Assembly (NCBI GenBank): GCA_012295275.1
Contig: CM022670.1
Span: forward strand, 38,939,251-39,003,250
Length of the DNA stretch: 64,000 bases
Direction: 5' to 3'
DNA from: Chrysomallon squamiferum
Taxonomy: Eukaryota > Mollusca > Gastropoda > Neomphalida > Peltospiridae
Part shown: positions 52,928 through 64,000 of the stretch, in pieces
Position numbering within the stretch: position 1 is the first letter of the stretch
Layout: each line of letters opens with the position of its first letter
Program-made: the position numbers and the translations under genes
The notes under the pieces: generated by a model
The model's database searches: none
What the model saw: the letters and a program-made list of their open reading frames with translations, nothing else
Told to the model about the DNA's origin: nothing

Positions 52928-54496
52928 CAAAATTCACAAATTACTAGAACTAAAAAATATAAAAGCAAACTTGAAAGGACAGTCCACCTGTCTATAACAA
53001 ACCACATTTTTTTATCAATAATAATAAAATCTTTTGTCAATAGCTTTTTTTTTTAAACTTCTTTCTATATATATTTTATTTTTTTCTTACTCTGGGTGTG
53101 AAGATATTGCAGGAAGCCCAACCCAAGGGAAACGGATGAATAAATTAAAAGTTCTATGTATACAATACAAACATATTTACACTCTGCAACTGGCTTGTAG
53201 GGTGCTCTGCTGAGGTAACAGAACAAAGTACACAGATATGAAGGCCTCCAGTAGTGGCATTGGGAAGACAGACAAGTATCACACAGGTGCAAATAAAAAA
53301 ATAAAATAAAAAAACACATTTATAATAATAACTAATAGATTCTGTGTAATTCATAAGAAACTGACTTACACTGTTTTGAAACTTTGTAAGAAATGGAAAT
53401 TGTGTCATGTGATTTTGAAATTGTATTTAAATTTTTTTTTAAGTAATAATAATTCGTTAATGAAACTGTAATTTAAAAAAAAAAAAAATTAAAAATTAAT
53501 AATAAATAATAATAATAATACAAATCTGTTTTTGAAATTGCATTTAAAAATAAAAATTTTATTTTAAAAGAAAGTTGAAAAAAATATATTTTAAAAATTA
53601 TAATAGAAATTTAATAGAAATTTAATTTTACACTATTTTTAAAACAGAAATTTCATCATCTGGTGTCAAAATAAAAAATTAAATAAATGCAAATTAAAGA
53701 AAATTTAAATAAAAATAATACAAATTATTCCAAATCTGACAGAAATAAGTACTACTGCAGTAGTATTAAATTCATTAACAACTGTGATATAAAATGTATT
53801 AACGTTTTTAAATTTACAAGAATTGTATATTAACTTCATTGAGAAAAATGTAGTAAAAAAGTCATGTACAGTATTTGATTTACAGAAAGTAATAAAACCA
53901 TTTTGTCTTGTTCAGTGACATTCGGCTGCTCACAGAGCAAAAGAATAATAATTTTAAAATAACATCATTTTCAAAGTAAAAAAAAAATCCAAACTTAATT
54001 TCTTTATCTGAGACAAAAATGAAATTTCTTTTTTTTACAGTTTTCTGTGAAGTTATTAACAAACTTCATTAACATTTGTTAATTTAAAAAATAAATTAAA
54101 AAAAAAAAAAAGAGTGCATTTTCACAGAAATGTTTTAATGTGAAAATAACAATTGGTAAATTTTAAATATTAAAAAAAATATGCATAATTGTGTAAACAC
54201 ACCCACATAAAAAAAAAAAAAAAAAAAAAAAAATATATTAAAAATAAAGAGCACTATTTCTTGCATAACAGCAAAGTGAATCTTTCATTTCATTTCAATG
54301 ACATAATTCTGTTAAATCAAGTTTTTTAAAAAGTTATTTTAAGTGTGAATACTGAACAATGATCAGCACTTATTGACAAAAGTGTGGGAGAAGTTGTAGA
54401 TAAAAACACTGTAATGTGTTAGATAAAAACACAGGCTGGTTTCATGTAGACTGCAAGATATGTAACAGATAATGAGAAAAGATACAGAGTGAAAAC

Positions 54497-54673
54497 TGTA
54501 ATAATAATAATAATAATTTTAATAAAAATAATAATTATAATAATAATAATAATAATATTTTTAATAATAAATGTAACAGTTAATAATAATAATAATTTTT
54601 TTTAATAATAAATATAATGTTATAATAATAATAATATTGTTAATAATAAATATAATAACAAATAATACTAACA

Positions 54674-54710
<37 letters not shown>

Positions 54711-54712
54711 GC
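54497..54712. repeat. degenerate (AAT)n block
   Basis: AAT runs are interrupted by TTTTAATAAT and TGTTAATAAT segments and end in about 16 clean AAT units. Confidence 0.85.
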
Positions 54713-57176
54713 GCCTTAAATTACCTAACTAATTTCGGATGTTATTTCGTGTACAGTGTGTTATGACACAAACAAGACAACACATACCAGCTCATGTAGC
54801 TGAGGTATGCTTGCAAACTGTGAAAGCACAAGGTGTCAGGCCACGACCAATGTTAAATTATTGCTTCGTTCTACAAAAAGTCAAATAAAAGCTGCCAACA
54901 GCCCGATTCTTAAAGATCACAACTTATTAGTATTCCGTATTGCTCTGATAAAGATAATAAAGAGAATTCTTTTTTTTTTTTTTAAAATGAATATTCACTT
55001 CAAAACAGTTTAGAGTTTGTGTCTAGAAGATTCCAAACTGAAATATCACTTCAGTTTCTCTGCTGAATCTTAACATTTCAGTCTGGAATCTAGACTGTTA
55101 AGTTTTAATACACTGCAATAAAGTTAGATGAAAACTGATGACTGCACAATTAAAAAAAAAAAAAAAAAAAATAAAAATTCATGAATTTTGACAGTGTAAG
55201 CAATAATTACTTGTATAATAATCTAAGCACTTCATGACAAAAATGAACAAATCAATGAACTGGGAAAAATAAAGAGTGTTATAAAACTGCTGAACCATGA
55301 CTATAGAAAAATTTGCTGTCTACATTCAAAAGAAAAATGTCTAGTCCTCTGTTTTATCTGTATGGTTGAGTTTTAAATCTAAATTAATCTGCGGATATTG
55401 TAGTTCACACACAAGTCAGTGGTATGGAGATATTTCACAGTTGATGAAACTAAACAAACTGGGAAGGCACTTGAACCTAGCCATGCAACTCCTCCCTGAA
55501 GTCGTTAGACACACATTGTTACACACTTGTTTTTAAATAACGTTTTTAGCAATGACAATAGTAAATAAACACTGAAAAAAAAACATGAAAAATAAACAAA
55601 ATAATAATAATAATCAATAATATAAAAAATTAAATAAAAAATTTTAAAAATTGAAATCTGTAATTTTTTTCTGAAATTCATCTACATATAAAACAATACA
55701 TATTTTTTTTAAAAAGGTGCATCAGAAAACACAAATCACAGGAAAAAAAAAAAAAAAAAAAAAAAAATTAAAATTAAAATTGATCTTTGTACTAATTATA
55801 TTCAGTGTTAACATGGGACAGAAATGATTCAAAATCGAGAAAAATAAAAAACACAAACAAGTTAACAATTCCCTCTGAAAGACTGCATTTCCCCCAACAC
55901 ACCAGAATCTCAACTTCTGTCCATAGATCTGATGTTCTCACTGAGATGTGCCCTTATCAGTAGAATATAAAAATATGTACAATACACAGTATACCTGCAC
56001 ATGACACACTCAAACCCCACCAGCCTCTACACGAAAATGTGAGATTCTCCCAACAGTCTTCTTTTTTAAACAAGTTTTCTTCACCTGACTTCGTTAAGCA
56101 GACAAAAAAAAAAAAAATCATTTGTAAAAGTAACACACACAAAAGGAAGGTTTCTCTCTTAAGATGAACAACTCACTGATTTTCTTTTAAAGATTATTAT
56201 TACTGTGCAGTTATTTATCATTATCAGACCTCGTTTCACAAAACAGTAAATTAATAAAACACTGTTAAAACCAATTTCATTTAAAAAAATAAAAAAAATT
56301 CATTTCATGTAATCTGTTTATCGTCAAATTAATTACCGTTATTGCTACATCATTATACATGCATTAATTTAATGTTTAATTCCAACCTGATTTTACTTAT
56401 CACTTTTTCTTTCTTCTAATCAACGCTTATTTCAAATATAACACACAGGTGATACAGTCACCTTCAAATCCACTAATCCTCAAGTAAAATATAATTAATT
56501 TTTTTATATATATATTAATATTTGAACTCTGTACATGAGTAATAATCACAACATCATAATTTCAAACTAACATTTTTAAATTCCGGGAGTACGAAAAAAA
56601 AAATCTGGGGAGCAGAGTTAGATTGGGAAATAACATAATTACAGATGGAGAATAATAACTTGTTCCATGCTACATCAGTTACTGTTGCTTTAAATATATT
56701 AAATAAAAGAGGTAGATATATATACATGAGTACATGTACATACAGCTGGTAAAGCTTAGATACATTTTAGTATATGTCAAACTTTAAAACGTTAATTTTT
56801 CCCTTTAATAGTTACCACAGAAATAGTTACTTATTAACAACATACAGTATAAGATTATAAATTTCAGGAGAAAAAAAAAACACATGAATCTGAAATGTAC
56901 AAGCTGATAAAATACAAATGAACTTGCATGTCTGTACTGTTCTACATTTTTTGAAACTTCAAACCAAGCTCACAGTTCTATTTCTTTTGTTGTTTTTGAA
57001 TAAGAAAAGATCTATGAATTCTGAAATGTAAATGTAATAGTCACAGCACATTTTATAAACAAGGTGAACAGACAAATACCTCTGTAGATGTAGTTGCAAG
57101 AACCTCAAACAAAATTCAACCACAAACACAGAGATGTTGTCAGTTCATCTCATAAAAATGTTGGTGTAACGGTTAC

Positions 57177-57325
57177 TAAAGGTTCGTTCTCACTAAGCAA
57201 CTTGTACTGTGAGAAAACTTAAAACTGTAAGGCTAGGAGTGTTATTCCTTTAGGCAATCTCACAATATAACTCAAATGAAAGAGACCGGTGGTACGAGAA
57301 GTTGTATAGTGTGAACGCTCCTTTA
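57177..57325. mobile_element. 149-bp MITE-like terminal inverted repeat element
   Basis: The left end reads TAAAGGTTCGTTCTCACTAA and the reverse-complemented right end TAAAGGAGCGTTCACACTAT, with both followed by CAACTT two bases later. About 24 of the first 28 positions match. The short length, lack of coding capacity and paired ends fit a miniature inverted-repeat transposable element. No clear target duplication is visible, so the superfamily is not assigned. Confidence 0.55.
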
Positions 57326-58498
57326 CCTAGCCCTAATGTTTGTATCGTAATTAAGTTGGTGAGGCACAAAAAGGGTGAATGTCTGACAGATTCTGCTAAT
57401 AAAACACACATGAAATCAGTGTCAGTACGAAATCAAACTCTTATCAGATCATGTGTCAGAATATCAAAATATGAAGAAGAGATTTTGTCAAAAAATGTTT
57501 TTTTTACAAAATTTAAAAAAAAATGTAATGAAAAAATGTCTAAGCAGAAACATTTAAATTTGTCAGGAGGTATAATAAATAGAAAAAAAATAAATAAAAT
57601 AAAATGTAATTACAAAAGAAAAATGTACGTTCAAGAGACACTTTATGAAATAAATTTCATTTTGCATTTGATCGTTTTAAATGACAAAATCTCTGTGACA
57701 TACATTCTGTGCAAATATTATTTCTAGTCAATAGAAAACACAATTATTTCATTAAATTAATAATAATAATAATAGTAATAATAATACTTCTGTAGAATAG
57801 TCATTGCATAGTCTGAAGTAAGGATACACTGTAAAACGTGATCTAAAGAAAAACAAACTTATACAACAAACATGCTGTTTTAAGTGATATAGACCTAAGA
57901 ATAATACAAAACCTGTTTAAGTCTGGAAAAGCCTTTACAGTCAAAAGTGAAAAATAACTGATTTAAAAAACAAATGAGAAGATAATACACTTTTTATAAA
58001 ATCTATTTAAAAAATGAAAATAAATAAATGGAACATCCCCAAACTGTATGAAATTTGTTAAAAATACAACACGAAGAAATCTAGGTTTTGGTTTTTTGAA
58101 ACAACATAAATACTAATATAACTTCTTTTTTTTTTTTATACAATAATACTGAATTAAAAAAGAAACCCAAATAAAATTTCTAGAACAGTTTTTAAATTCT
58201 TCTGTTAAGTTTTTGCAACTGATTGTTGTTTGTTTTACTCTGGTTTTCAAATGGCTGTTATACAATAATAAGAAAATGAATCCTACTGAAATTTTAAAAT
58301 TTAAAATTATATTAAAACGTTTACAAATCCAGATTAACGGATTAGGAAACTTTATTAATCCAATTTAATTCAATATATATAAGATTATGCTGCTTTGCTG
58401 GCATTACCGAATTTTTTTAATTTAAATGAACAGAAAAACTGAATCTACAAACAAATTTAATTCAACAGTAAATTTTGAAAAGGTTGAAGAAGTTTGTG

Positions 58499-58531
<33 letters not shown>

Positions 58532-59174
58532 CATCAGCTGAACAGTAATAGATACATGGTTAAAGGGAAATTACTCTAAATAGATAACACGTCAAGGGGA
58601 AAATATTTACATCCCTTGAATTGATAAGAGGCATTTCTTTTCATAATAGATTAGAAAAAAAATAAAAAATAATGATAATAATAATAATAATAAAAAGATT
58701 TACATCCTTTTTATCTTAATATAAAAGATTAACTTTTTTTTGTTGTTTTAACAGCATAACAGAAACAAAATATATAATTTTTTTTTTTTTATAAACAAGA
58801 AAAGTATTAACACAACCACTACGTAACGCAATTCCTCTTGCACACACAGTTTGATCTTTTTTGTTTGTTTTGTTGTTTTTTTGGTTAATAAATAAATAAA
58901 TAAATAACAAATGGTTATATATTTGATCAGTTGACTCTGGAAGCACAGCTTGTCATGCAGTAATACAGTGATGCAGTCGCATGTTTTGCTTGCCTGCACA
59001 TTTTAATTGTTTTTGTTGTTTTTTTTGTATCACAAAACATCCTGGATTCCAATCTCATATTTCTTTTTTGTTTGTGTCACAGACTCTCTGCTCTGTCTCC
59101 ACAAAAACCAATAAATCTTATTGAACATGATCCACACATTCTTGTAGTAAAGCATATTTACAAGAGATTGATAT

Positions 59175-59196
59175 AATAAAAAAAAAAAAAAAAAAA

Positions 59197-59243
<47 letters not shown>

Positions 59244-59259
59244 TATATATATATATATC
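59175..59259. repeat. poly(A)/(AAT)n/(AT)n compound repeat
   Basis: An A run leads into about 14 AAT units and a short AT run. Confidence 0.9.
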
Positions 59260-59646
59260 AACAACACTACTGCTTCATATGCAGTAAAAAACCTCACATT
59301 ATTCATATTTTATAAAAAAAAAAAAAAAACTTGTTAATCCAGTTGTTTTTTTTTTTTTTTTTTTCTTTCTTTCTTTTCGTTTCGTATTTCTCTCTCCTTT
59401 CTTCGGCCCTCGACACTGGTAATATAAATAACATGTCTATAATTGGATTAAAAAATAACATGAATAATCAACTAAGAATATAAAGACACAACAAAAAGAT
59501 ACAACATCGAAAAGTCGACGGTATTATCAAACACACCGCTGTACAGGTTCAACAAAACAATGCTATCACAGCCAGGCATGCACATGAGTGCCTTTTTGCA
59601 TTCAGTCATTGTCCATCACTCGAAACAAGTAGAGGTAATCATCGGG

Positions 59647-61048
59647 TCAAGTCTGGGGCTGAGGCTTCGGGGGCGAGGATGAGGTCGGGGTGTGGGCGGG
59701 GCCAGGGGCTGGGGTGTTGGGGCCTGCGTGGCTCGACGCTACGTTGCCACCGTCTGAAGCTTCCACGCCGACGTTGCTGTGCACCACAGGAAAAAACCTC
59801 TCTGAAAAGTAGAATGAAATTTAGTAACTGAAGTTAATACGAAATATAATCATTAAAATTAATACAAAATATATGAAATGAAATTTATATGAAATATAAT
59901 AACTGAAATTAATACAAAATTTAGTAATCGAAATTAATACGAAATATAATAATTGAAATTAATACGAAATATAGTAATTGAAATTAATATGAAATATAAT
60001 AATTTAAATTAATATGAAATATAATAATTTAAATTAATACAAAATATAATAATTTAAATTAATACAAAATATATTAATTTAAATTAATACGAAATATAAT
60101 AATTGAAATTAATACGAAATATATTAACTGAAATTAATACGAAATATATTAATTGAAATTAATATGAAGTATAATAATTGAAATTAATACGAAATCAATT
60201 ACTTGAAATTAATATTAATTAAAATTCATGTGAAATATAATAATTGAAATTAATATGAAATACAATAAATAAAATAATATAAAACATAAAAATTAAAAAT
60301 GCGATAAATAATAAATATTAAAAATAATATGAAATATAATAACTAAAATTAATATGAAATATAATAATTAAAATTAATGAGAAATACAATAAATAAAATA
60401 ATATAAAACATAAAAATTCAAAATGTGATAAATAATAAATAATAAAAATAATATGAAATATAATAATTAAAAAGTAATAACAATATTGTATAAATATAAT
60501 AACATTATGTACATAATGTGTCTATGTGCATGTGTGTGTGTGTAATTATCAGTTATTAAATAAAAAAACATGAAATAAAAATATTTTATAAAAATAAAAT
60601 CACTTTTACAGAAATACTATTAAATAAATAATTATCATAATAACATAATTACTGATTATTACAATAACATAAAAAAAAATATACCAAATATAAAAATAAT
60701 TTTAAACATAATAATAAATATAAAAACAATTTAAAAATAACAATAAATACAAATATTAGAATTAAATGTTTTAACATAAATACACATATAAATACATTTT
60801 TATTATATTTTTTTTAACAAACCTTCTCCTAACATTTCGTCAGTGTTAACTGTGGGCATGATGTTAGCCAGCATGTTGTAGTCGACATTTTCATCAATTG
60901 GGATAAACGGAGTTGTCCACCTTGGAATTGGTGTTGTGCGAGGTGTCGTGCGTGGAGTTGCTACAGGGGAGGCAATCAGGCTCAGCGTGGTGGGGCTGAT
61001 CATGCCACTGATGGCATTGACGGGACTAATGCTGGGGTAGGTAAAGAC
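59647..61048 (-). CDS. C-terminal two exons of an unidentified Ser/Thr/Pro-rich protein
   Basis: Two exons: 60823-61048 (phase 0 in, phase 1 out) and 59647-59801, ending TGA at 59649-59647. They encode the last 126 residues. Order of features: FTYPSISPVNAISG, SPTTLSLIASPV, a threonine-proline block TPRTTPRTTPIPRW, an acidic hydrophobic segment (PFIPIDENVDYNML, then NTDEMLGEERFFPVV) and a Pro/Ser/Ala-rich tail ending PKPQPQT. Both junctions have good signals (acceptor tgtgtgtttttcag, donor gaag|gtttgt, acceptor cttttcag). Several SP/TP sites suggest proline-directed phosphorylation, and the composition suggests a disordered, perhaps nuclear, regulatory tail. I do not recognise the family. Upstream exons should lie beyond the right edge or in the repeat-rich intron. 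Confidence 0.75.
59807..60480. repeat. about 25-bp AT-rich minisatellite filling the last intron
   Basis: Tandem units of the form gaaattaatacgaaatataa followed by taatt start a few bases beyond the acceptor of exon 59647-59801 and run for about 670 bp, degenerating toward the right. Most of the 1021-bp intron is this repeat. Confidence 0.9.
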
Positions 61049-61450
61049 CTGAAAAACACACAGGTAAAATACATGAACAACTTCGAGAATTCACTTTGTG
61101 TTATAGATTTTTGTTATTTTTATTATTATTTGTTATTTATTTTTATAAAGACCTGAAAAACACACAGGTAAAATACATGAATGATTCGAGAATTCACTTT
61201 GTGTTATAGATTTTTGTTATTTTTATTATTATTTATTATTTATTTTTAAAAGACCTGAAAAACACACAGGTAAAATACATGAACGACTTCGAGAATTCAC
61301 TTTGTGTTATAGATTTTTGTTATTTTTATTATTTATTTTGTAAAGACCTGAAAAACACACAAGTAAAATACATGAACGACTTCAAGAATACAATTTTATT
61401 ATTTTTATTATTTATTTTGTAAAGACCTGAAAAACACACAGGTAAAATAA
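61041..61450. repeat. five-copy tandem repeat containing the splice acceptor
   Basis: A unit of about 80-105 bp containing agacctgaaaaacacacagg and taaaatacatgaa recurs at about 61046, 61150, 61252, 61345 and 61424. On the minus strand each copy carries the polypyrimidine acceptor tgtgtgtttttcag|gtctt. The first copy is the true 3' splice site of exon 60823-61048, including the first bases of the exon. Confidence 0.9.
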
Positions 61451-61464
61451 ATTAACTACTTTGA

Positions 61465-62440
61465 GAATTTATTTATTTATTTATTTATTTATTTATTTTC
61501 ATTTCATTTCATTTCATTTCATTTCATTTCATTTCATTTTATTTTATTTTATTTTATTTTATTTCATTTTATTATTTTATTTTATTTTATTTTATTTTAT
61601 TTTATTTTTTATTTTATTTTCTTTTTCAATTTATTTTTTATTTATTTATTTATTTTCATTTTTAATTTTATTTATTTTATTTTCATTTTATTTATTTTAT
61701 TTTATTTTATTTTATTTTATTTTATTTTATTTTATTTTCATTTCTGTTCAATTTATTTATTTATTTATTTATTTATTTTCATTTTAATTTTATTTATTTT
61801 ATTTTCATTTTATTTATTTTATTTTATTTTATTTTATTTTATTTTATTTTATTTTATTTTATTTTATTTTATTTTATTTTAATTTTATTTATTTATTTTA
61901 TTTTATTTTAATATTTATTTTATTTTATTATTATCTCTTTTTTTATTTGTTTATTTATTTAGTTATTTATTTCATTTTATTTTTATTTATTTTATTTATT
62001 TATTTATTTATTTATTTTCATTTTTTTTTTTTTTTTTTTTTTATTTTATTTATTTATTTTATTTTATTTAATATTTTATTTTATTATTTTTTTTTTTTTT
62101 TTTTTATTATTATCTCTTTTTTTATTTGTTTATTTATTTAGTTATTTATTTCTTTTTATTTTTATTTATTTTATTTATTTATTTTATTTATTTTATTTAT
62201 TTTCATTTCATTTCATTTTATTTTATTTTCTTATATTATTATCTCTTTTATTTGTTTGTCTATTATTTATTTAGTTATTTATTTATTTAATTAATTTGAT
62301 TTAATTTAATTTAATTTAATTTAATTTTATTTTATTTTATTATTTATTATCTTTTTTATTTGTCTATTATTTATTTAGTTATTTATTTATTTAATTAATT
62401 TGATTTAATTTAATTTAATTTAATGTAATTTAATTTTTTT
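61465..62440. repeat. (TTTA)n, (TTTCA)n and (TTTTA)n satellite block
   Basis: Nearly 1 kb of alternating TTTA tetranucleotides, TTTCA and TTTTA pentanucleotides and TTTAA pentanucleotides (62290-62330 and 62400-62430), with poly(T) runs at 62022-62041 and 62087-62105. It lies in the intron upstream of exon 60823-61048. Confidence 0.95.
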
Positions 62441-64000
62441 ATTATTTGTTTGTTTTTCTGTTTATATATGTGTATGTATATATTCGTTTGTTTGTTTTTT
62501 TATTTTATTTTTTGAATTTAATCACTGTCATTAATACTGTTGCCACTGTCATTATTATAATCATGGTTATTATTAATAATCATTTTTTTTTAATTTGTTA
62601 ATGTTATTGGTGTTCTATTATTATTACTGTTGCTGTTTCTTTTTGTTCCTATTTATAAATATAATTAAGTATTTAATTTATTTATTTATTCTTTGTTTAT
62701 TCACTGTTACTATTTTTTATTTTTTTCAGCTAATTATGTATAAGGGAAAGCTTAAACTTCTAAGCAAATTAAAAAAAAAAAAAAAAAAAAAAATTTTATT
62801 TAAATTATCTAAAGACATTTTGACTTGCTGAATCATTTTATTATTATTATTATTATTCATTTATCTATTATTAATTAGTTGTTTCATTTATTTTATTTTA
62901 TATTTGATTATTATGACTAATTATTTTTATGTACTCGTTTTTAAATAGCTGTTAACTTTTTAATTTAATTATGCTATCAATATTATTATTCTTTATTATA
63001 ATTATTATATTATTACTTATTCATTTTATTATCCTATTTATTTGGATATAATTTTATTATTATTATTATTATTTTTATTATTTTTATTTTGACTTTAAAA
63101 TTTTTATTATTGTTGTTACTCTGTAAAAATTTCAACATTTTCAAATGTATATATTTATTTTTTATTAGTTTACTGTGTTAGTTTAAGTTCATTTTATTAA
63201 TTATCAATAAGTAAAACTTACATTTATTTTTTATTATTATTATTATTATTATTACTATTACTATTAATTATTAATTATTATTATAATCTATTTATAATTT
63301 AATTCAAAGAAGTAATTTATAAAACTGTTCAGAGAAATATTTCAATTTTTTTATTTAAATATATAAATAAAAACTTGAAAAATTTTAATTAAACAAAATT
63401 ATATATATTTAATGAGTTTTATTAATATGTTGTCTGAAACTGTCAAAATATAAGTTACAGTCAATTAAATTTTTGTTTCATATCAAATTTTTTTAATTTA
63501 TATTCTATTTTTATTTTATTTTTTTTTTTATGAAACTGTCAATTATAATTAAAAATTAATATAATCAGTTCATTATCCTATTTATTATTATTATTATTCA
63601 AAGTTAAAATATTTGAAAAAATATTATATTTAATTTTTAATTTTTTTTTTTTTTTACTTATTAAAACATATTTTAAAAAGTCAATGACAGAAAAAGTAAG
63701 CTGATGAAATCTTTTAAAGAGAAGTTTTATTTTTAAACCACAAATCCAAAGACCAAAAGTATACACAATACTGTGAGGTTTTTTAATCACAAATATTAGT
63801 TTTGAAAATCATTTAGAATTCTCAATACAGTGTTTATATGTTCATGAAATTACCTACATTTTCAATAGTAAGAAGATTAGTATTACAGTTAATTATACAA
63901 GCTTACATAATCTGAGCAGGCTTGACAATAGTATTGAAGTAGTTCTTTGAAATTACTCTACAAGCATGTTTTTACCTAGAACTGTATGTGTCAGATATAT
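62440..64000. other. AT-rich intronic or intergenic sequence to the right edge
   Basis: Short ATT runs (62840-62860, 63055-63075, 63230-63255), a poly(A) run (62769-62793) and otherwise very AT-rich sequence. A GT donor-like site on the minus strand (ttctag|gtaaaa at about 63975) could end another exon of the 59647-61048 gene, but the reading frame cannot be checked at the window edge. Confidence 0.4.

Larger units (their letters stand above)
48800..53050. other. AT-rich intergenic stretch upstream of ligand B, no gene seen
   Basis: Contains a poly(T) run followed by (TTTA)n and (TTA)n (49579-49705), G/T-rich patches with short G runs (50770-50870 and 51020-51060), a long (AAAT)n block (51408-51600), an (AT)n tract (51618-51640), a poly(T) run of about 50 (51927-51977) and poly(A) runs (52808-52820, 52893-52921). 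No open frame resembles a protein. Confidence 0.5.
53050..59646. other. AT-rich stretch downstream of the 59647 stop codon; possible long 3' UTR
   Basis: This 6.6-kb stretch follows the stop codon of the minus-strand gene at 59647-61048 and has no coding exon I can support. It holds AAT repeats (54497-54712), several poly(A) runs (e.g. 54215-54234, 55742-55768, 58499-58528), an AAT/AT block (59175-59259), a poly(T) run (59347-59364) and the MITE-like repeat at 57177-57325. Fairly unique patches alternate with homopolymers, compatible with a long 3' UTR, but no single poly(A) site stands out. Confidence 0.35.

Noticed and set aside
57302-57727. 141-codon plus-strand open frame
   Set aside because: It starts inside the MITE-like repeat, is very Lys/Asn/Ile-rich as expected from AT-rich DNA, lies opposite a presumed 3' UTR and resembles no known protein.
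63960-64000. A further exon of the 59647-61048 gene ending at about 63975
   Set aside because: A donor-like site exists, but only about 25 bases remain in the window and two frames are open, so it cannot be supported.

Overview
This is a strongly AT-rich stretch of an animal (metazoan) nuclear genome, dominated by simple-sequence repeats, minisatellites and poly(A)/poly(T) runs. Small exons have GT..AG introns and the proteins are metazoan ones: a ciliary scaffold and secreted TGF-beta ligands. The organism is probably a lophotrochozoan, perhaps a mollusc. That is an inference from composition, from a recurrent GGGAGATAAC-type motif and from gene content; no sequence here fixes the species. 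Every gene I can support lies on the minus strand.

Layout. (1) 148-7965: the first thirteen coding exons of an AHI1/jouberin orthologue. They run right to left from the start ATG at 7965, through a charged, lysine-rich N-terminal region, into the conserved C2-like domain; the WD40 and SH3 parts lie beyond the left edge. Two lysine-rich exons appear one base short, as read here. (2) 8.0-36.1 kb: about 28 kb without a recognisable gene, made of microsatellites, a 25-bp minisatellite (about 20 copies), a few GC-richer islands (about 9.74, 14.3, 17.7-18.1 and 24.7 kb) and a 608-bp Tigger/pogo-like MITE at 34849-35456. (3) 36110-39779 and 43994-48702: two tandem, three-exon TGF-beta superfamily ligand genes. 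Each has a signal peptide, a prodomain, a basic furin site and a C-terminal cystine-knot domain. Both introns are phase 1 in both genes. The mature domains are about 40% identical and both lack the cysteine that normally links the two chains of a dimer. A 26-unit, 48-bp minisatellite carrying forkhead-like and GATA-like motifs fills part of intron 1 of the second gene. (4) 49-59.6 kb: AT-rich sequence with no coding signal, possibly including a long 3' UTR, and a 149-bp MITE-like inverted repeat. (5) 59647-61048: the last two coding exons of an unidentified Ser/Thr/Pro-rich protein. The intron before the penultimate exon contains a tandem repeat that has multiplied the splice acceptor. (6) 61.45-64 kb: pentanucleotide satellites and AT-rich intron.

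The most interesting biology is the pair of divergent, six-cysteine TGF-beta ligands. Both lost the same interchain cysteine, as in GDF9, BMP15, GDF3 and Lefty. They sit side by side, suggesting an old local duplication of a ligand that was already non-covalent.
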